Positions 45,239 to 53,660 of a DNA stretch of 64,000 nt are shown here, piece by piece. Where the stretch lies: positions 5,572,001 through 5,636,000 of the forward strand of contig NZ_CP143867.1 in NCBI RefSeq assembly GCF_036416795.1. Reading direction: 5' to 3'. The stretch's first letter is position 1, and each line of letters opens with the position of its first letter. The position numbers and the translations under genes are program-made. Origin of the DNA: Bacteroides sp. MSB163 (GTDB lineage: Bacteria; Bacteroidota; Bacteroidia; Bacteroidales; Bacteroidaceae). Under the pieces are notes generated by a model. That model was given only the letters and a program-made list of their open reading frames with translations. It did not search any database and was not told where the DNA came from.

Positions 45239-46879
45239 ATGAAACAACTTATTAGAAATCTATGCATTTTTCTGATGGGAATGTCATGTTGGGCATGCTC
45301 TGATAATAATAATGCGGAGACTGATGATAACGGGAAGGGCGCATATGCGCTCTTCCCTAAAAAGTCAATTACAGTGAGTGCCGGTGAAAATCAGACGGAG
45401 GTCGTTATAGAGTGGGCAAAAACCTCCTGGGAGATAACCTTCGAACAGGGAGATATTGTAAAAAGTATAACTCCGATGTCAGGTGGAAGCAGTGATGGAG
45501 AAAAGCAGTACACAAAAATTCAAGTGGTTTGCAATGCTAACGCTTCAATGAAACAACGTACACAGACTATTCACATTACTGACAAAACCAACAAACAGAC
45601 TACTGATTTATTGATAGAACAGGAACCAGCGTTCAAGTCTGTTACACTTAATATTGACCCTACGGTGAAATATCAGCCGATAGCAGGATTCGGTGGAATG
45701 TACAATCCTAAAATTTGGTGTGGCGGAAACCTCATTTCTGCCCGGCAATTAGACCAAATGTATGGTGAGGGCGGATTGGGCTACTCCATCCTTCGCCTGA
45801 TGGTTTATCCCAACGAATCTGATTGGAATGCTGATGTAGAAGCGGCTAAAGCGGCACAGGCCAATGGAGCAATAGTTTTTGCATGTCCGTGGGACTGTAC
45901 AGATGCTCTCTCCGAGCAAATCAAGGTGAACGGCAAAGAAGTAAAACATCTCAAAAAAGAAAACTATGGAGCATACGCCGATCATCTTATCCGTTACATC
46001 AATTTCATGAAACAGAATGGAGTAGATCTTTATGCCATATCTGTTCAGAACGAACCGGATATGGACTTTACTTACTGGACTCCTCAGGAAGTAGTAGATT
46101 TTGTGAAGCAATACGGTGCCAAAATCCGTGAAACCGGAGTCAGACTGATGTCTCCCGAAGCATGCGGTACGCCGCCCGAATACACGGATCCGATAATCAA
46201 CGATGCCGGAGCATTTGCACAGACCGATATTATTGCAGGACATCTTTATCAAGGTTTTACAGACCTGGATAATGGATACGTCAAAAATCGTCACGATTAC
46301 ATCTGCGGTCTCTATCCTCGCATCCAAGGGAAGACCTGGTGGATGACGGAACATCTCTTTAATGACGGAGAAAAATCAGATGATCCGTCAGCATGGGAAT
46401 TCCAAAAGTGGCAATACTGCCTCAACCATCTTGGCAAAGAAATCCACATGTGTATGGAGGGCTATTGCAGTGCATACGTATACTGGTATTTAAAACGCTT
46501 CTATGGATTGATGGGCGATAATGACAAGCGCAGCCCGGTGGGTGAAGGTGAAATTGCCAAGAATGGTTACATCATGGCCCATTACGCGCAGTACGCCACA
46601 GGTACTACCCGCATTAAAGCTGTCTCGAATAATACAGGGGTATGTGCCACAGCCTACATCAATGAGGCAGGAAATGAAGTAACAGTTGTATTGCTGAATT
46701 TCACCGGAGCCACCCAGTGTATAGAAATACCGTTGGCAGGAATGAAGCGTGCAAGTGCCGTTGAAACAAATGAAAATAAAAATATGGAAGTTATCAGTAC
46801 TGAGATGCTGGAATCCGGTGAGGGTGTATATGTACTGTTGTCCGGTAACAGCATAGTCTCTGTCCGGTTGACCTTATAA
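45239..46879 (+). CDS. GH30 family glucuronoxylanase-like enzyme with BACON-like domain
   Basis: 546 residues, N-terminal lipoprotein-type signal (Cys20, MSCWACSDN). Residues about 36-125 look like a BACON domain, often carbohydrate- or mucin-linked. The catalytic domain is GH30, probably subfamily 8: AGFGGM, acid/base Glu272 in VQNEPD, nucleophile Glu371 in WWMTEHLF, and the C-terminal side beta-domain. Subfamily 8 enzymes cut glucuronoxylan relative to a methylglucuronic acid branch, which fits the GH115 enzyme of the same locus. As the GH10-like protein appears inactive, this may be the locus's endo-acting xylanase. It is last in the operon. Confidence 0.88.
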   Translation: MKQLIRNLCIFLMGMSCWACSDNNNAETDDNGKGAYALFPKKSITVSAGENQTEVVIEWAKTSWEITFEQGDIVKSITPMSGGSSDGEKQYTKIQVVCNANASMKQRTQTIHITDKTNKQTTDLLIEQEPAFKSVTLNIDPTVKYQPIAGFGGMYNPKIWCGGNLISARQLDQMYGEGGLGYSILRLMVYPNESDWNADVEAAKAAQANGAIVFACPWDCTDALSEQIKVNGKEVKHLKKENYGAYADHLIRYINFMKQNGVDLYAISVQNEPDMDFTYWTPQEVVDFVKQYGAKIRETGVRLMSPEACGTPPEYTDPIINDAGAFAQTDIIAGHLYQGFTDLDNGYVKNRHDYICGLYPRIQGKTWWMTEHLFNDGEKSDDPSAWEFQKWQYCLNHLGKEIHMCMEGYCSAYVYWYLKRFYGLMGDNDKRSPVGEGEIAKNGYIMAHYAQYATGTTRIKAVSNNTGVCATAYINEAGNEVTVVLLNFTGATQCIEIPLAGMKRASAVETNENKNMEVISTEMLESGEGVYVLLSGNSIVSVRLTL

Positions 46880-46934
46880 TTGCATGAAGTGATATGGAAC
46901 CACTCAAGTAGTTCATATTCTCCCCAAATGGTAA

Positions 46935-46982
46935 GTGTTGCCAAAGCAAAACAAAAAATTGCTTTGTGCAACACTTTTTTTT
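46935..46982 (+). terminator. Terminator of the xylan operon
   Basis: gtgttgccaaagcaa (46935-46949) pairs with ttgctttgtgcaacac (46959-46974), a 15-bp stem with one bulge, followed by eight T. A TATTTTTG box at 46982-46989 just after it could start the sigma-factor transcript, though its spacing from a possible -33 is short. Confidence 0.9.
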
Positions 46983-47028
46983 ATTTTTGATGTCACGTTC
47001 GCTTTACACGTTCGTCTTAGTAATGTAA

Positions 47029-47550
47029 ATGGAACTCAAACAATTTAAAATATCCGTTCTACCCCTCCGCAATAAGCTATTGAATTATGCGCGGAAGTTG
47101 ACCGAAAGTCCGGACGATGCAGAAGATGCCGTACAGGAAGTCCTGCTCAAGCTATGGAACAAAAGGCTTGAACTGGAACAGTACCGCAACATTGAAGCAT
47201 TCGCCATGACCATGACGCATAATCTCTGCATGGATATGTGGCGCACCAGGCATACTGCCAGCGTACCGTTAGAGTATGTACAGGATGCCACTCCCGGTGG
47301 AACACCGGAACGGTTGCTTGAGATAAAAGACGAAATCCGTCTGATGCATGAAATTATTAATTCATTGCCTACCTTGCAGCGCACCATCATGCGGATGAAA
47401 GACATCGAGGAGTACGAAACGGAAGAGATTGCCGACATCACAGGCTGTAATCCGGAAGCTATCCGAAGTAACCTGTCGAGAGCGCGAAAGAAAGTGAGAG
47501 AAATTTACCTGCAAACCGTACAAGAAAAAATAAGGAGGAAACAAGCATGA
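47029..47550 (+). CDS. ECF-type RNA polymerase sigma factor
   Basis: 173 residues. Region 2 is visible at about 20-75 (DAEDAVQEVLLKLW, then HNLCMDMWRTRH) and region 4 at about 110-160 (LPTLQRTIMRMK, EEIADITGCNPEAIRSNLSRARKKV). This two-domain layout defines extracytoplasmic-function sigma factors. The next gene overlaps its end by four bases and encodes a one-helix membrane protein that fits an anti-sigma factor. The regulated promoters are unknown; self-regulation of this four-gene cluster is likely. Confidence 0.93.
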   Translation: MELKQFKISVLPLRNKLLNYARKLTESPDDAEDAVQEVLLKLWNKRLELEQYRNIEAFAMTMTHNLCMDMWRTRHTASVPLEYVQDATPGGTPERLLEIKDEIRLMHEIINSLPTLQRTIMRMKDIEEYETEEIADITGCNPEAIRSNLSRARKKVREIYLQTVQEKIRRKQA

Positions 47551-47963
47551 AGATAGAAGAATTAATAGACCGCTATTTCGAAGGACAGACCTCATGTGAG
47601 GAAGAACGCGAATTACGCAGTTTCTTCACGCAAGAAAATGTACCGGAATCGTTACAAGTATATCGTCCCTTGTTTGTCTGCCTGGATCAGGAAGCAAAAG
47701 CATTCCGGCAAGAAAGTACTCCTGCTAAAAAACTTACCTTCCGCCGTCGCTTTATTTACACGGCAGGAGGAATAGCAGCCGGAATTTTATTAGTGATCGG
47801 CATTGCCGGTACGCAGCGATACCTTCACCCCACTCCGGAAAATTACGTCATTATCGACGGTAAGCAATACACCGATGCAAACCTGGTGCATGAACAAGCC
47901 CTTGCTGCTTTCCGAGATATGCGAACTACGGAAGATGAAGTGCTTGATCTGATGTTTGAATAA
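47547..47963 (+). CDS. Probable membrane anti-sigma factor
   Basis: 138 residues: a cytoplasmic N-terminal part with acidic helices (about 1-65), a transmembrane helix at about 71-91 (YTAGGIAAGILLVIGIAGT) and a short periplasmic tail. No zinc HxxxCxxC motif is present. The ATGA overlap with the sigma gene and the topology support an anti-sigma role rather than recognisable sequence similarity. How it senses a signal is unknown. Confidence 0.75.
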   Translation: MKIEELIDRYFEGQTSCEEERELRSFFTQENVPESLQVYRPLFVCLDQEAKAFRQESTPAKKLTFRRRFIYTAGGIAAGILLVIGIAGTQRYLHPTPENYVIIDGKQYTDANLVHEQALAAFRDMRTTEDEVLDLMFE

Positions 47964-47987
47964 TAAAAAGAACTAATAGATACAATT

Positions 47988-48431
47988 ATGAAAAAGTTCA
48001 CTCATACCCTGCTATGCTGCCTGCTGCTCTTGTTCAGTACCGGCATGTATGCCCAGAAAGGACTGCAAATAGCATCCGTATTTCAGAAATACGGCAATGA
48101 GAAAGGGGCCACTTACGTGGAACTGTCCAAGATGTTATCCAAGAATTGGGACATCACCCATTACCAAAGCCTGAAACTGACAAAGGCAGAAAAAGCATTA
48201 CCGGATATCTACCGGTGTCTGGAATCCGACCGGGAACATGCCAGAAAAATAAAAGAAGTGGTGACAGACGGACGTATTCAATCGGGATACTACCAGTTGC
48301 CTCCGGTAAAAGATAAAATAAACCGCTTCATACTATTCCGGCTCGGCAAGAAAGGAGAAGCCACACTTATCTATATCGAAGGCGAAATAGACAGTGACGA
48401 CCTTGTCACACTGATATTCAGCAAAGACTAA
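47988..48431 (+). CDS. Small secreted protein, DUF4252/DUF6108-like
   Basis: 147 residues with a signal peptide (MKKFTHTLLCCLLLLFSTG, cleavage near MYAQKG). The mature part shows the pattern VFQKYGNEKGATYVELSK and a basic central helix, similar to small exported proteins found with ECF sigma clusters in Bacteroides. Exact family name is uncertain. It begins 24 nt after the anti-sigma gene and may be part of the regulated envelope response. No enzyme motif is seen. Confidence 0.65.
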   Translation: MKKFTHTLLCCLLLLFSTGMYAQKGLQIASVFQKYGNEKGATYVELSKMLSKNWDITHYQSLKLTKAEKALPDIYRCLESDREHARKIKEVVTDGRIQSGYYQLPPVKDKINRFILFRLGKKGEATLIYIEGEIDSDDLVTLIFSKD

Positions 48432-48465
48432 TTCTGAAATTTATAAATCACAAATAATAAAACTT

Positions 48466-49341
48466 ATGAAACGAATTTTCTTTTTATTCCTTATCATGAC
48501 TTCCATGACAGTCGTGGCACAAGAAAGCATCCCGCAAGATACAACTCTCTATCTCAACGGACGGAAGATCATCATTAAAGAACATGATGGCAAAATCAAA
48601 GTGAAAATGTATGAGGCGAAAGCCGACAATGACACCATCGAAAACACCCAGGTATTTGAAGGTGTGTATCTGGACGGCCGCAGCATTGAACGAACCACAA
48701 CGGTTTCCGTGCCTTTTGTGAAGAAGAAAAAAGGCTATTACCGCTTTGATCCTCACTACCCCGCCATCTATTTCGGCTTTAACAAACTGGCAAGCAATAC
48801 ATTTCAGTACTCTGCCAAAGTACCTCAACTTGGCTCGAAATCCTGGGAATGGGGTATCAATCTGTTTAATACCGGAGTTGCCATAACCCGTAACAATCAT
48901 TGGGGATTGACCACCACCCTCGGTTTAGCACGTATCGTCTATAAACTGGATGACAATTACGGCTTTGAGAAAGTAGACGACATCACCGTTTGCCGGCAAG
49001 CCGAAGATGTGGATTATCAAAAGAGTTGGCTACGCTATTGGGCTTTCCGTCTGCCTGTCAGTCTGGAATGGCAAACCAAATTCGGCAGTCGCCGTGCTTT
49101 CATTGCCGCTGGTCCGGAAGTGGAATGGCGTGTAGGGGTTAAATCCAGAGCCAAATATGATGATAAGAAACATACTTTGAGTAGCAAGCTGAATACCCAT
49201 CCGCTTGGCATGAATCTGCTGCTACAGGCTGGTTACGGTTGCTTGGGGTTCAATGCCCGTTTCGCTCTCACTTCTTTGTTTGAAAAGAATAAAGGACCCG
49301 AGCTCTATCCGGCTTCTATAGGCATAGGCTGGTACTGGTAA
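48466..49341 (+). CDS. Probable outer-membrane beta-barrel protein
   Basis: 291 residues with a signal peptide (cleavage near VVAQES). A short N-terminal periplasmic part (about 20-85, with LYLNGRKIIIKEHDG) precedes alternating hydrophobic strands rich in Trp, Tyr and Phe and a C-terminal strand ending GIGWYW, typical of small outer-membrane barrels. No specific family was recognised. As the last gene of the sigma cluster it may be the output or sensor partner of this system. Confidence 0.6.
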   Translation: MKRIFFLFLIMTSMTVVAQESIPQDTTLYLNGRKIIIKEHDGKIKVKMYEAKADNDTIENTQVFEGVYLDGRSIERTTTVSVPFVKKKKGYYRFDPHYPAIYFGFNKLASNTFQYSAKVPQLGSKSWEWGINLFNTGVAITRNNHWGLTTTLGLARIVYKLDDNYGFEKVDDITVCRQAEDVDYQKSWLRYWAFRLPVSLEWQTKFGSRRAFIAAGPEVEWRVGVKSRAKYDDKKHTLSSKLNTHPLGMNLLLQAGYGCLGFNARFALTSLFEKNKGPELYPASIGIGWYW

Positions 49342-49396
49342 GAGCGCTACACCAGCAATATCGATTGGTTTTAGCTGATAAAGCAAAAAGATTTCT

Positions 49397-49404
49397 TATC
49401 TTTG
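49397..49404 (+). promoter_or_regulatory. -7 box for guanine deaminase
   Basis: TATCTTTG matches TAnnTTTG 28 nt before the ATG at 49433. The -33 region has TTTT, not TTTG. Confidence 0.6.
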
Positions 49405-49432
49405 CCTTATTACTAAAACCAATCATTGTATT

Positions 49433-49900
49433 ATGACCAAAGAAGAACTTATGAGAAAAGCGATTGAACTTTCTACGGAGAATGTCGCTAACGGTGGCGG
49501 CCCGTTTGGTGCTGTCATTGCCAAAGATGGAGAAATCATAGCTACCGGTACGAATCGTGTGACATCTTCATGTGACCCGACAGCACATGCCGAAGTCAGT
49601 GCCATTCGTGCAGCAGCCACGGCACTAGGTACTTTCAACCTCAGTGGTTGCGAAATCTATACCTCTTGTGAACCCTGCCCCATGTGCCTCGGTGCTATCT
49701 ATTGGGCCCGACTGGACAAAATGTATTATGGAAACAACAAGACTGACGCCAAAAATATAGGTTTCGACGACTCTTTCATATATGATGAAATCGCTTTAAA
49801 ACCTGCCGATCGCAAACTACCCTCAGAAGTATTACTACACAATGAAGCCATCAAGGCTTTTGAAACATGGAGTGAGAAGGAAGATAAGATAACTTATTAA
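49433..49900 (+). CDS. guaD: Guanine deaminase (cytidine deaminase-fold)
   Basis: Deaminates guanine to xanthine. The 155-residue protein has the zinc site of the deaminase superfamily: His52 and proton-shuttling Glu54 in AHAEVSAIR, and Cys82 and Cys85 in SCEPCPMCLGAIYWAR. The downstream segment GFDDSFIYDEI matches the Bacillus GuaD family rather than tRNA adenosine deaminase TadA. It stands alone; its stop codon lies in the first unit of repeat array D. Confidence 0.88.
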   Translation: MTKEELMRKAIELSTENVANGGGPFGAVIAKDGEIIATGTNRVTSSCDPTAHAEVSAIRAAATALGTFNLSGCEIYTSCEPCPMCLGAIYWARLDKMYYGNNKTDAKNIGFDDSFIYDEIALKPADRKLPSEVLLHNEAIKAFETWSEKEDKITY

Positions 49901-49977
49901 GAGGCTGTCAACAAGAAGTTAAGAGTTTGTCAGCAAGAAGTTAACTTCTTGTAAACAAGGAATTAACTCCTTGTAAA
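49890..49977. repeat. Array D: 22-nt tandem repeats starting in the guaD 3' end
   Basis: Units start at 49890 (degenerate, overlapping the guaD stop), 49912, 49934 and 49956, each exactly 22 nt. The last three begin caagaagttaa, caagaagttaa and caaggaattaa. The unit at 49934 begins with a perfect 18-nt palindrome caagaagttaacttcttg; the next is a near-palindrome. No protein frame or T run follows directly; a separate terminator lies at 50008-50047. Confidence 0.78.
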
Positions 49978-50007
49978 ACAATCATTTTCAAAGTATTATA
50001 AAACAGT

Positions 50008-50047
50008 AAAATCCCCGAAGTCCTGTGATGCAGACTCCGGGGATTTT
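50008..50047. terminator. Terminator copy 1, downstream of guaD and the lipoprotein gene
   Basis: aaaatccccg (50008-50017) pairs with cggggatttt (50038-50047). The interior tcctgtgatgcagact is almost the same as in the hairpin at 51905-51942. It can serve both the plus-strand guaD transcript and the minus-strand lipoprotein gene that ends at 50106. Confidence 0.8.
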
Positions 50048-50105
50048 CACAAATTTATTCTTCATCTAAAAAAAGAATATAGAGTTCAAATAGTAGTATC
50101 TGAAT

Positions 50106-51695
50106 CTAATATTGTGCCAAAGGAATTATTCCAATCCTATAATACCCAGAGTTATATTTGGGATTCAAAGCAGGCTCATAAACAGGACAATGATATTCAC
50201 CGCGTTTTCCGCAATAAGTAAATCCTACACTATCCATCTCATCCTTAATTATAATATCATCACCAAAGTTAACGATCACATCTCCTAGCTCATCACTATC
50301 TAAATACGTTGTAACAGTAGTGGATACCCTATGTTGTACAGTAGTGGAAATACCAAACTTTGCCCCAATTTTCACTTTCTCTTCCAAACCTATATCAAAG
50401 TCAAAATTAGTAGCAAAAGTAGTTGTTGTTTCTACTACATTCTGTGTCGTTGTCTGCAAATCCTTTTCTTGAATAGATATTTTCACAGAAGTAGAATATT
50501 CCTCAATATTCCAATCAAACAATGGTAAAGGTTCGGGCAGATAATATTTCTTTATACTTTTAACACCTTTAATTAGATTAGGCCTATATCTTCCTTGAGT
50601 TTGTAAATCGAGTTCAAATAAATCATATGGAGGAATGGATATTCCCTTTATTATCTCATTAGATACTAAATTAATATTGCTAACATAAACTTTTACAATA
50701 AACTCATAATTCCCATTAAACCAAAAATTCTCAGGCCCCCTATTGTTTGGATGATCTCTTGTTGCTTGAAGCTGCTCGTCATAATGATGTGGGTCATCGT
50801 CTTGATCAGATATATTACCATATACAGTATTAGGGTTTCCCAGTAGTTCAAGATAATATATACATTCCGACATTTCCTTGCAAAAGGCACCTCTACCATT
50901 ATTCTCCATAATATCATAATAAACATAATCCCTTTGCCAAACTCCATTCCGATCTGCATATTTCTTTGCATCAAAAACTTTCTGAAGCCTAGCAGGAATA
51001 TCTAAAGAAGAAACCCTAGTATTTGCTTTAACAAGATTATTGAACTCCTTATATTCAAATACAAAATTCATACCATTTTCTGCACGCAAAACACAAGAGT
51101 TATCATAATTCCTAGTTAACGCAGACTGTAACACAACCCTTTCAGATGGTTTTACTACAACAATAGGAAAAGCTGGTATTTCATTATTCGCAATTATATC
51201 TACTTTTCCAGTATTATCCACATACCATATTTGACCTTCTTTGTTTTTATAAGCAACGAAAGGTATTTCTTGAGCAACATTCCACTTTTCTGCTGAAAAG
51301 ATGTCTTCTGGAAGAACTGGAACAAAAATTGTAAGAGTAGGCATTTTCCTATATAAAACTTGCAAGTTTTCTTTGCTCATATATTTCGATAAAAGTTCTT
51401 CCAATGTACCCTCTCCACTTAATCGTTTTTCTTTAACTAACATGTATAGGACATCATAATCATGATCAAACTGCTTTATCGCCTCTTCTTTTATAAGCTT
51501 TCTTGCACCTTCACTTTCATTAAGAACTCTAGCCAAAGCAAATGAAAATTCACTTTTTAAAGAGTTTAGGTCTATTTCATCATAACTTTCTTCAATTAAT
51601 GATGAATTATTACTTGTTTCAATCATATCATTAGAACATGATCCTACAATGAATAGAGCTAATAGTAGTCCTACTTGTTTCAATCTAATATTCAT
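50106..51695 (-). CDS. Uncharacterised lipoprotein with Thr/Ser-rich beta segment
   Basis: 529 residues, lipobox VGSC (Cys20), so membrane-attached. I do not recognise a family. The first 120 residues are helical and charged. Near residues 410-480 lies a stretch of alternating Thr/Ser and hydrophobic residues (QNVVETTTTFATNFDFDI, then STTVQHRVSTTVTTY), a pattern seen in amphipathic insertion strands of aerolysin/MTX-type pore-forming proteins; this is only a resemblance. The gene is visibly richer in A+T, with more ATA/AGA-type codons, than its neighbours and is flanked by two copies of one terminator, suggesting acquisition as a cassette. Role unknown. Confidence 0.6.
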   Translation of the reverse strand: MNIRLKQVGLLLALFIVGSCSNDMIETSNNSSLIEESYDEIDLNSLKSEFSFALARVLNESEGARKLIKEEAIKQFDHDYDVLYMLVKEKRLSGEGTLEELLSKYMSKENLQVLYRKMPTLTIFVPVLPEDIFSAEKWNVAQEIPFVAYKNKEGQIWYVDNTGKVDIIANNEIPAFPIVVVKPSERVVLQSALTRNYDNSCVLRAENGMNFVFEYKEFNNLVKANTRVSSLDIPARLQKVFDAKKYADRNGVWQRDYVYYDIMENNGRGAFCKEMSECIYYLELLGNPNTVYGNISDQDDDPHHYDEQLQATRDHPNNRGPENFWFNGNYEFIVKVYVSNINLVSNEIIKGISIPPYDLFELDLQTQGRYRPNLIKGVKSIKKYYLPEPLPLFDWNIEEYSTSVKISIQEKDLQTTTQNVVETTTTFATNFDFDIGLEEKVKIGAKFGISTTVQHRVSTTVTTYLDSDELGDVIVNFGDDIIIKDEMDSVGFTYCGKRGEYHCPVYEPALNPKYNSGYYRIGIIPLAQY

Positions 51696-51904
51696 AATAT
51701 TAATCTTTTAATAGTAATACATTAAGTCTCATCTAATTCTGCAGAACTGTTATAAAGATAATGTTTTTATTTTAAACATATATATTTTTAGTAAATTTTG
51801 TTTAAAGAAAGCAAGAAAGAGATCATTAAGCAGCCACATACAACCATTTTAACAATTTATACAAATACCACCATAAATTTTCGCCTAATTTATAGCAATA
51901 TAAA

Positions 51905-51942
51905 AAATCCCCAAAGTGCTGTGATGCAGACTCTGGGGATTT
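51905..51942 (-). terminator. Terminator copy 2, after the OmpP1-type gene, in the 51696-51997 spacer
   Basis: aaatcccca (51905-51913) pairs with tggggattt (51934-51942); the loop contains tgctgtgatgcagact, nearly as in copy 1 at 50008-50047. On the minus strand a T run follows, ending the 55070-51998 transcript. The rest of this 302-nt spacer is A+T-rich; only a weak -7-like box (minus strand, 51760-51753) for the lipoprotein gene was seen. Confidence 0.8.
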
Positions 51943-51997
51943 AGTTAATACACAAGGTATTTGCAATGAAAGGTTATTTGCTTATATTGTTACTCTT

Positions 51998-53611
51998 TTA
52001 GAAGCGCATACCTAAAGTAAATATCACTTGACTACGTGTGTTTGTCACTTTTGTCTTATTTAGATATTCATCATCAAAAGCATAAAAATCTGATTTGTAA
52101 GTACTATATTGATACGCCAAATCTGCATAAACTAATGAACCACGATAACCAATACCTAAAGTGTAATTACTCTTGGATTTAGCATTAGCATAGTCCGTAT
52201 CTGTCATAACAGAGTTCAGCGGCAAATCCTTATATGCTCCGTCTTTATATGCTGCCGTGCTATAATTGTATCCGGCACGCAAAGCAAACTCAGGTATCAC
52301 CTTATATTCTGCACCTATGCGGAATGTACTTACTCCTTTCAGCATTTCTTTGATTGTAGAATTTTCATACCCCATCTCATCCCCTTCAGGATAATAAAGA
52401 CGTATACTTGAGTAATCCTGATATTCATATTCAGCACCGAGAGCAAGATTTGTACCAACTGTATATCCTAAACTTAGATTGTATTTCCATGGAGTACGGA
52501 GTTCATAATCATAAGTCATATCTTTGTTATCCAAAAAATCATAACTATCTACTGTTGTTTTATAAAACTCAGTTTCCCCCTTATCATTCTGCCCATAGAT
52601 ACCAGACTCAAGAAAAACATTAGTAGCCAAGGTCAACTTATAAAATGTAGGAGTATGTATTGCAAGTCCAATACGCAAAGGAGATGTTTCAAAAGGACGT
52701 ATGATTGCTCCCAATTTAAAATCAAATCCTGTTCCGTCAATCTTTGTCCAGCTATTTAAGTCATAATATTCCCCTGTGTCATAATCCTCACTATAAATGG
52801 AACTTTTGGTATAATTCAAGTCATAAGCACCTACAGTTACTCCCAAATACACCCTATCATTAAAGTTGAAAGAAATATTGAAGTCATATTGATCCACCCC
52901 ACCAGTTTCACGTGATCTGAACTTACTATAAGGTTGGGGAAGAAAAGCACCAAATCCTGTCAATCTGTCTTTATTATTCACATCCTCATATAAGGGATCA
53001 TAAAGTGAGCCACCCCATCCTAAAGCAGCCAACCAACCTACATTATTATTATTAAATACATTATTATTAGGAGTAGCATTATCATCTATATATTTTATAT
53101 CATACCCATTTTCCAACATTCCTCCAGCTTGTGAAGCCATCAAAAAAGTTTGCGAAACAACCTGCCCGTCAGGTGTCAGATTAAGCAACCCCTCCATTGA
53201 CGTCGTTTTATTAAATGATTTGGAACGGTTATAGCTGAAACCGAAGTTTACATATCGCAAGGTGGTCTCATTACCAATTTTATTAGAAAGTACAAAACCA
53301 GCATTATTCAATTGCCAGCGGTTCTTATTTGAATTGAAAGTATTACCACCATACGTACTTTCTGTTCCGGTTGATGAAAAACCAAATGAAGCAGTAACAT
53401 CATTACTACGATAAATACCTATACCTGCAGGATTAGTTGCAATGGTAGACATATCACCTCCCAATGCCCCCATGGCTCCGCCCATACCAACAAAACGAGC
53501 TGTTCCATTCAAATCCTTCTCTGTCATCTTTGTAACATCATATATAGTCTGCGCACCCATTCCCATTGAGACAAGCAATGAAAGGGCGACTAAAGTCAGT
53601 TTCTTATTCAT
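51998..53611 (-). CDS. OmpP1/FadL-type outer-membrane transport protein
   Basis: 537 residues from ATG 53611, where a signal peptide starts (MNKKLTLVALSLLVSMGMG, cleavage near GAQTI). The open frame runs 134 codons further upstream but only as an out-of-frame shadow of the next gene, so that extension is rejected. The N-terminal segment FVGMGGAMGALGGDMSTIAT, then NPAGIGIYRS, is the hallmark of Bacteroidetes OmpP1/FadL-like barrels, which admit hydrophobic compounds. The barrel ends in FTLGMRF. It follows the low-complexity gene by 49 nt; a box TAGTTTTG (53639-53632, minus) could start a separate transcript. Confidence 0.85.
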   Translation of the reverse strand: MNKKLTLVALSLLVSMGMGAQTIYDVTKMTEKDLNGTARFVGMGGAMGALGGDMSTIATNPAGIGIYRSNDVTASFGFSSTGTESTYGGNTFNSNKNRWQLNNAGFVLSNKIGNETTLRYVNFGFSYNRSKSFNKTTSMEGLLNLTPDGQVVSQTFLMASQAGGMLENGYDIKYIDDNATPNNNVFNNNNVGWLAALGWGGSLYDPLYEDVNNKDRLTGFGAFLPQPYSKFRSRETGGVDQYDFNISFNFNDRVYLGVTVGAYDLNYTKSSIYSEDYDTGEYYDLNSWTKIDGTGFDFKLGAIIRPFETSPLRIGLAIHTPTFYKLTLATNVFLESGIYGQNDKGETEFYKTTVDSYDFLDNKDMTYDYELRTPWKYNLSLGYTVGTNLALGAEYEYQDYSSIRLYYPEGDEMGYENSTIKEMLKGVSTFRIGAEYKVIPEFALRAGYNYSTAAYKDGAYKDLPLNSVMTDTDYANAKSKSNYTLGIGYRGSLVYADLAYQYSTYKSDFYAFDDEYLNKTKVTNTRSQVIFTLGMRF

Positions 53612-53660
53612 AATCAATGTTCTTTCTAGTTCAAAACTATTATTACATTCACGTATCTGT

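Noticed and set aside
46982..46989. Sigma-factor promoter box TATTTTTG
   Set aside because: It overlaps the T run of the terminator, and the nearest TTTG is too close for a normal -33, so it was not called separately.
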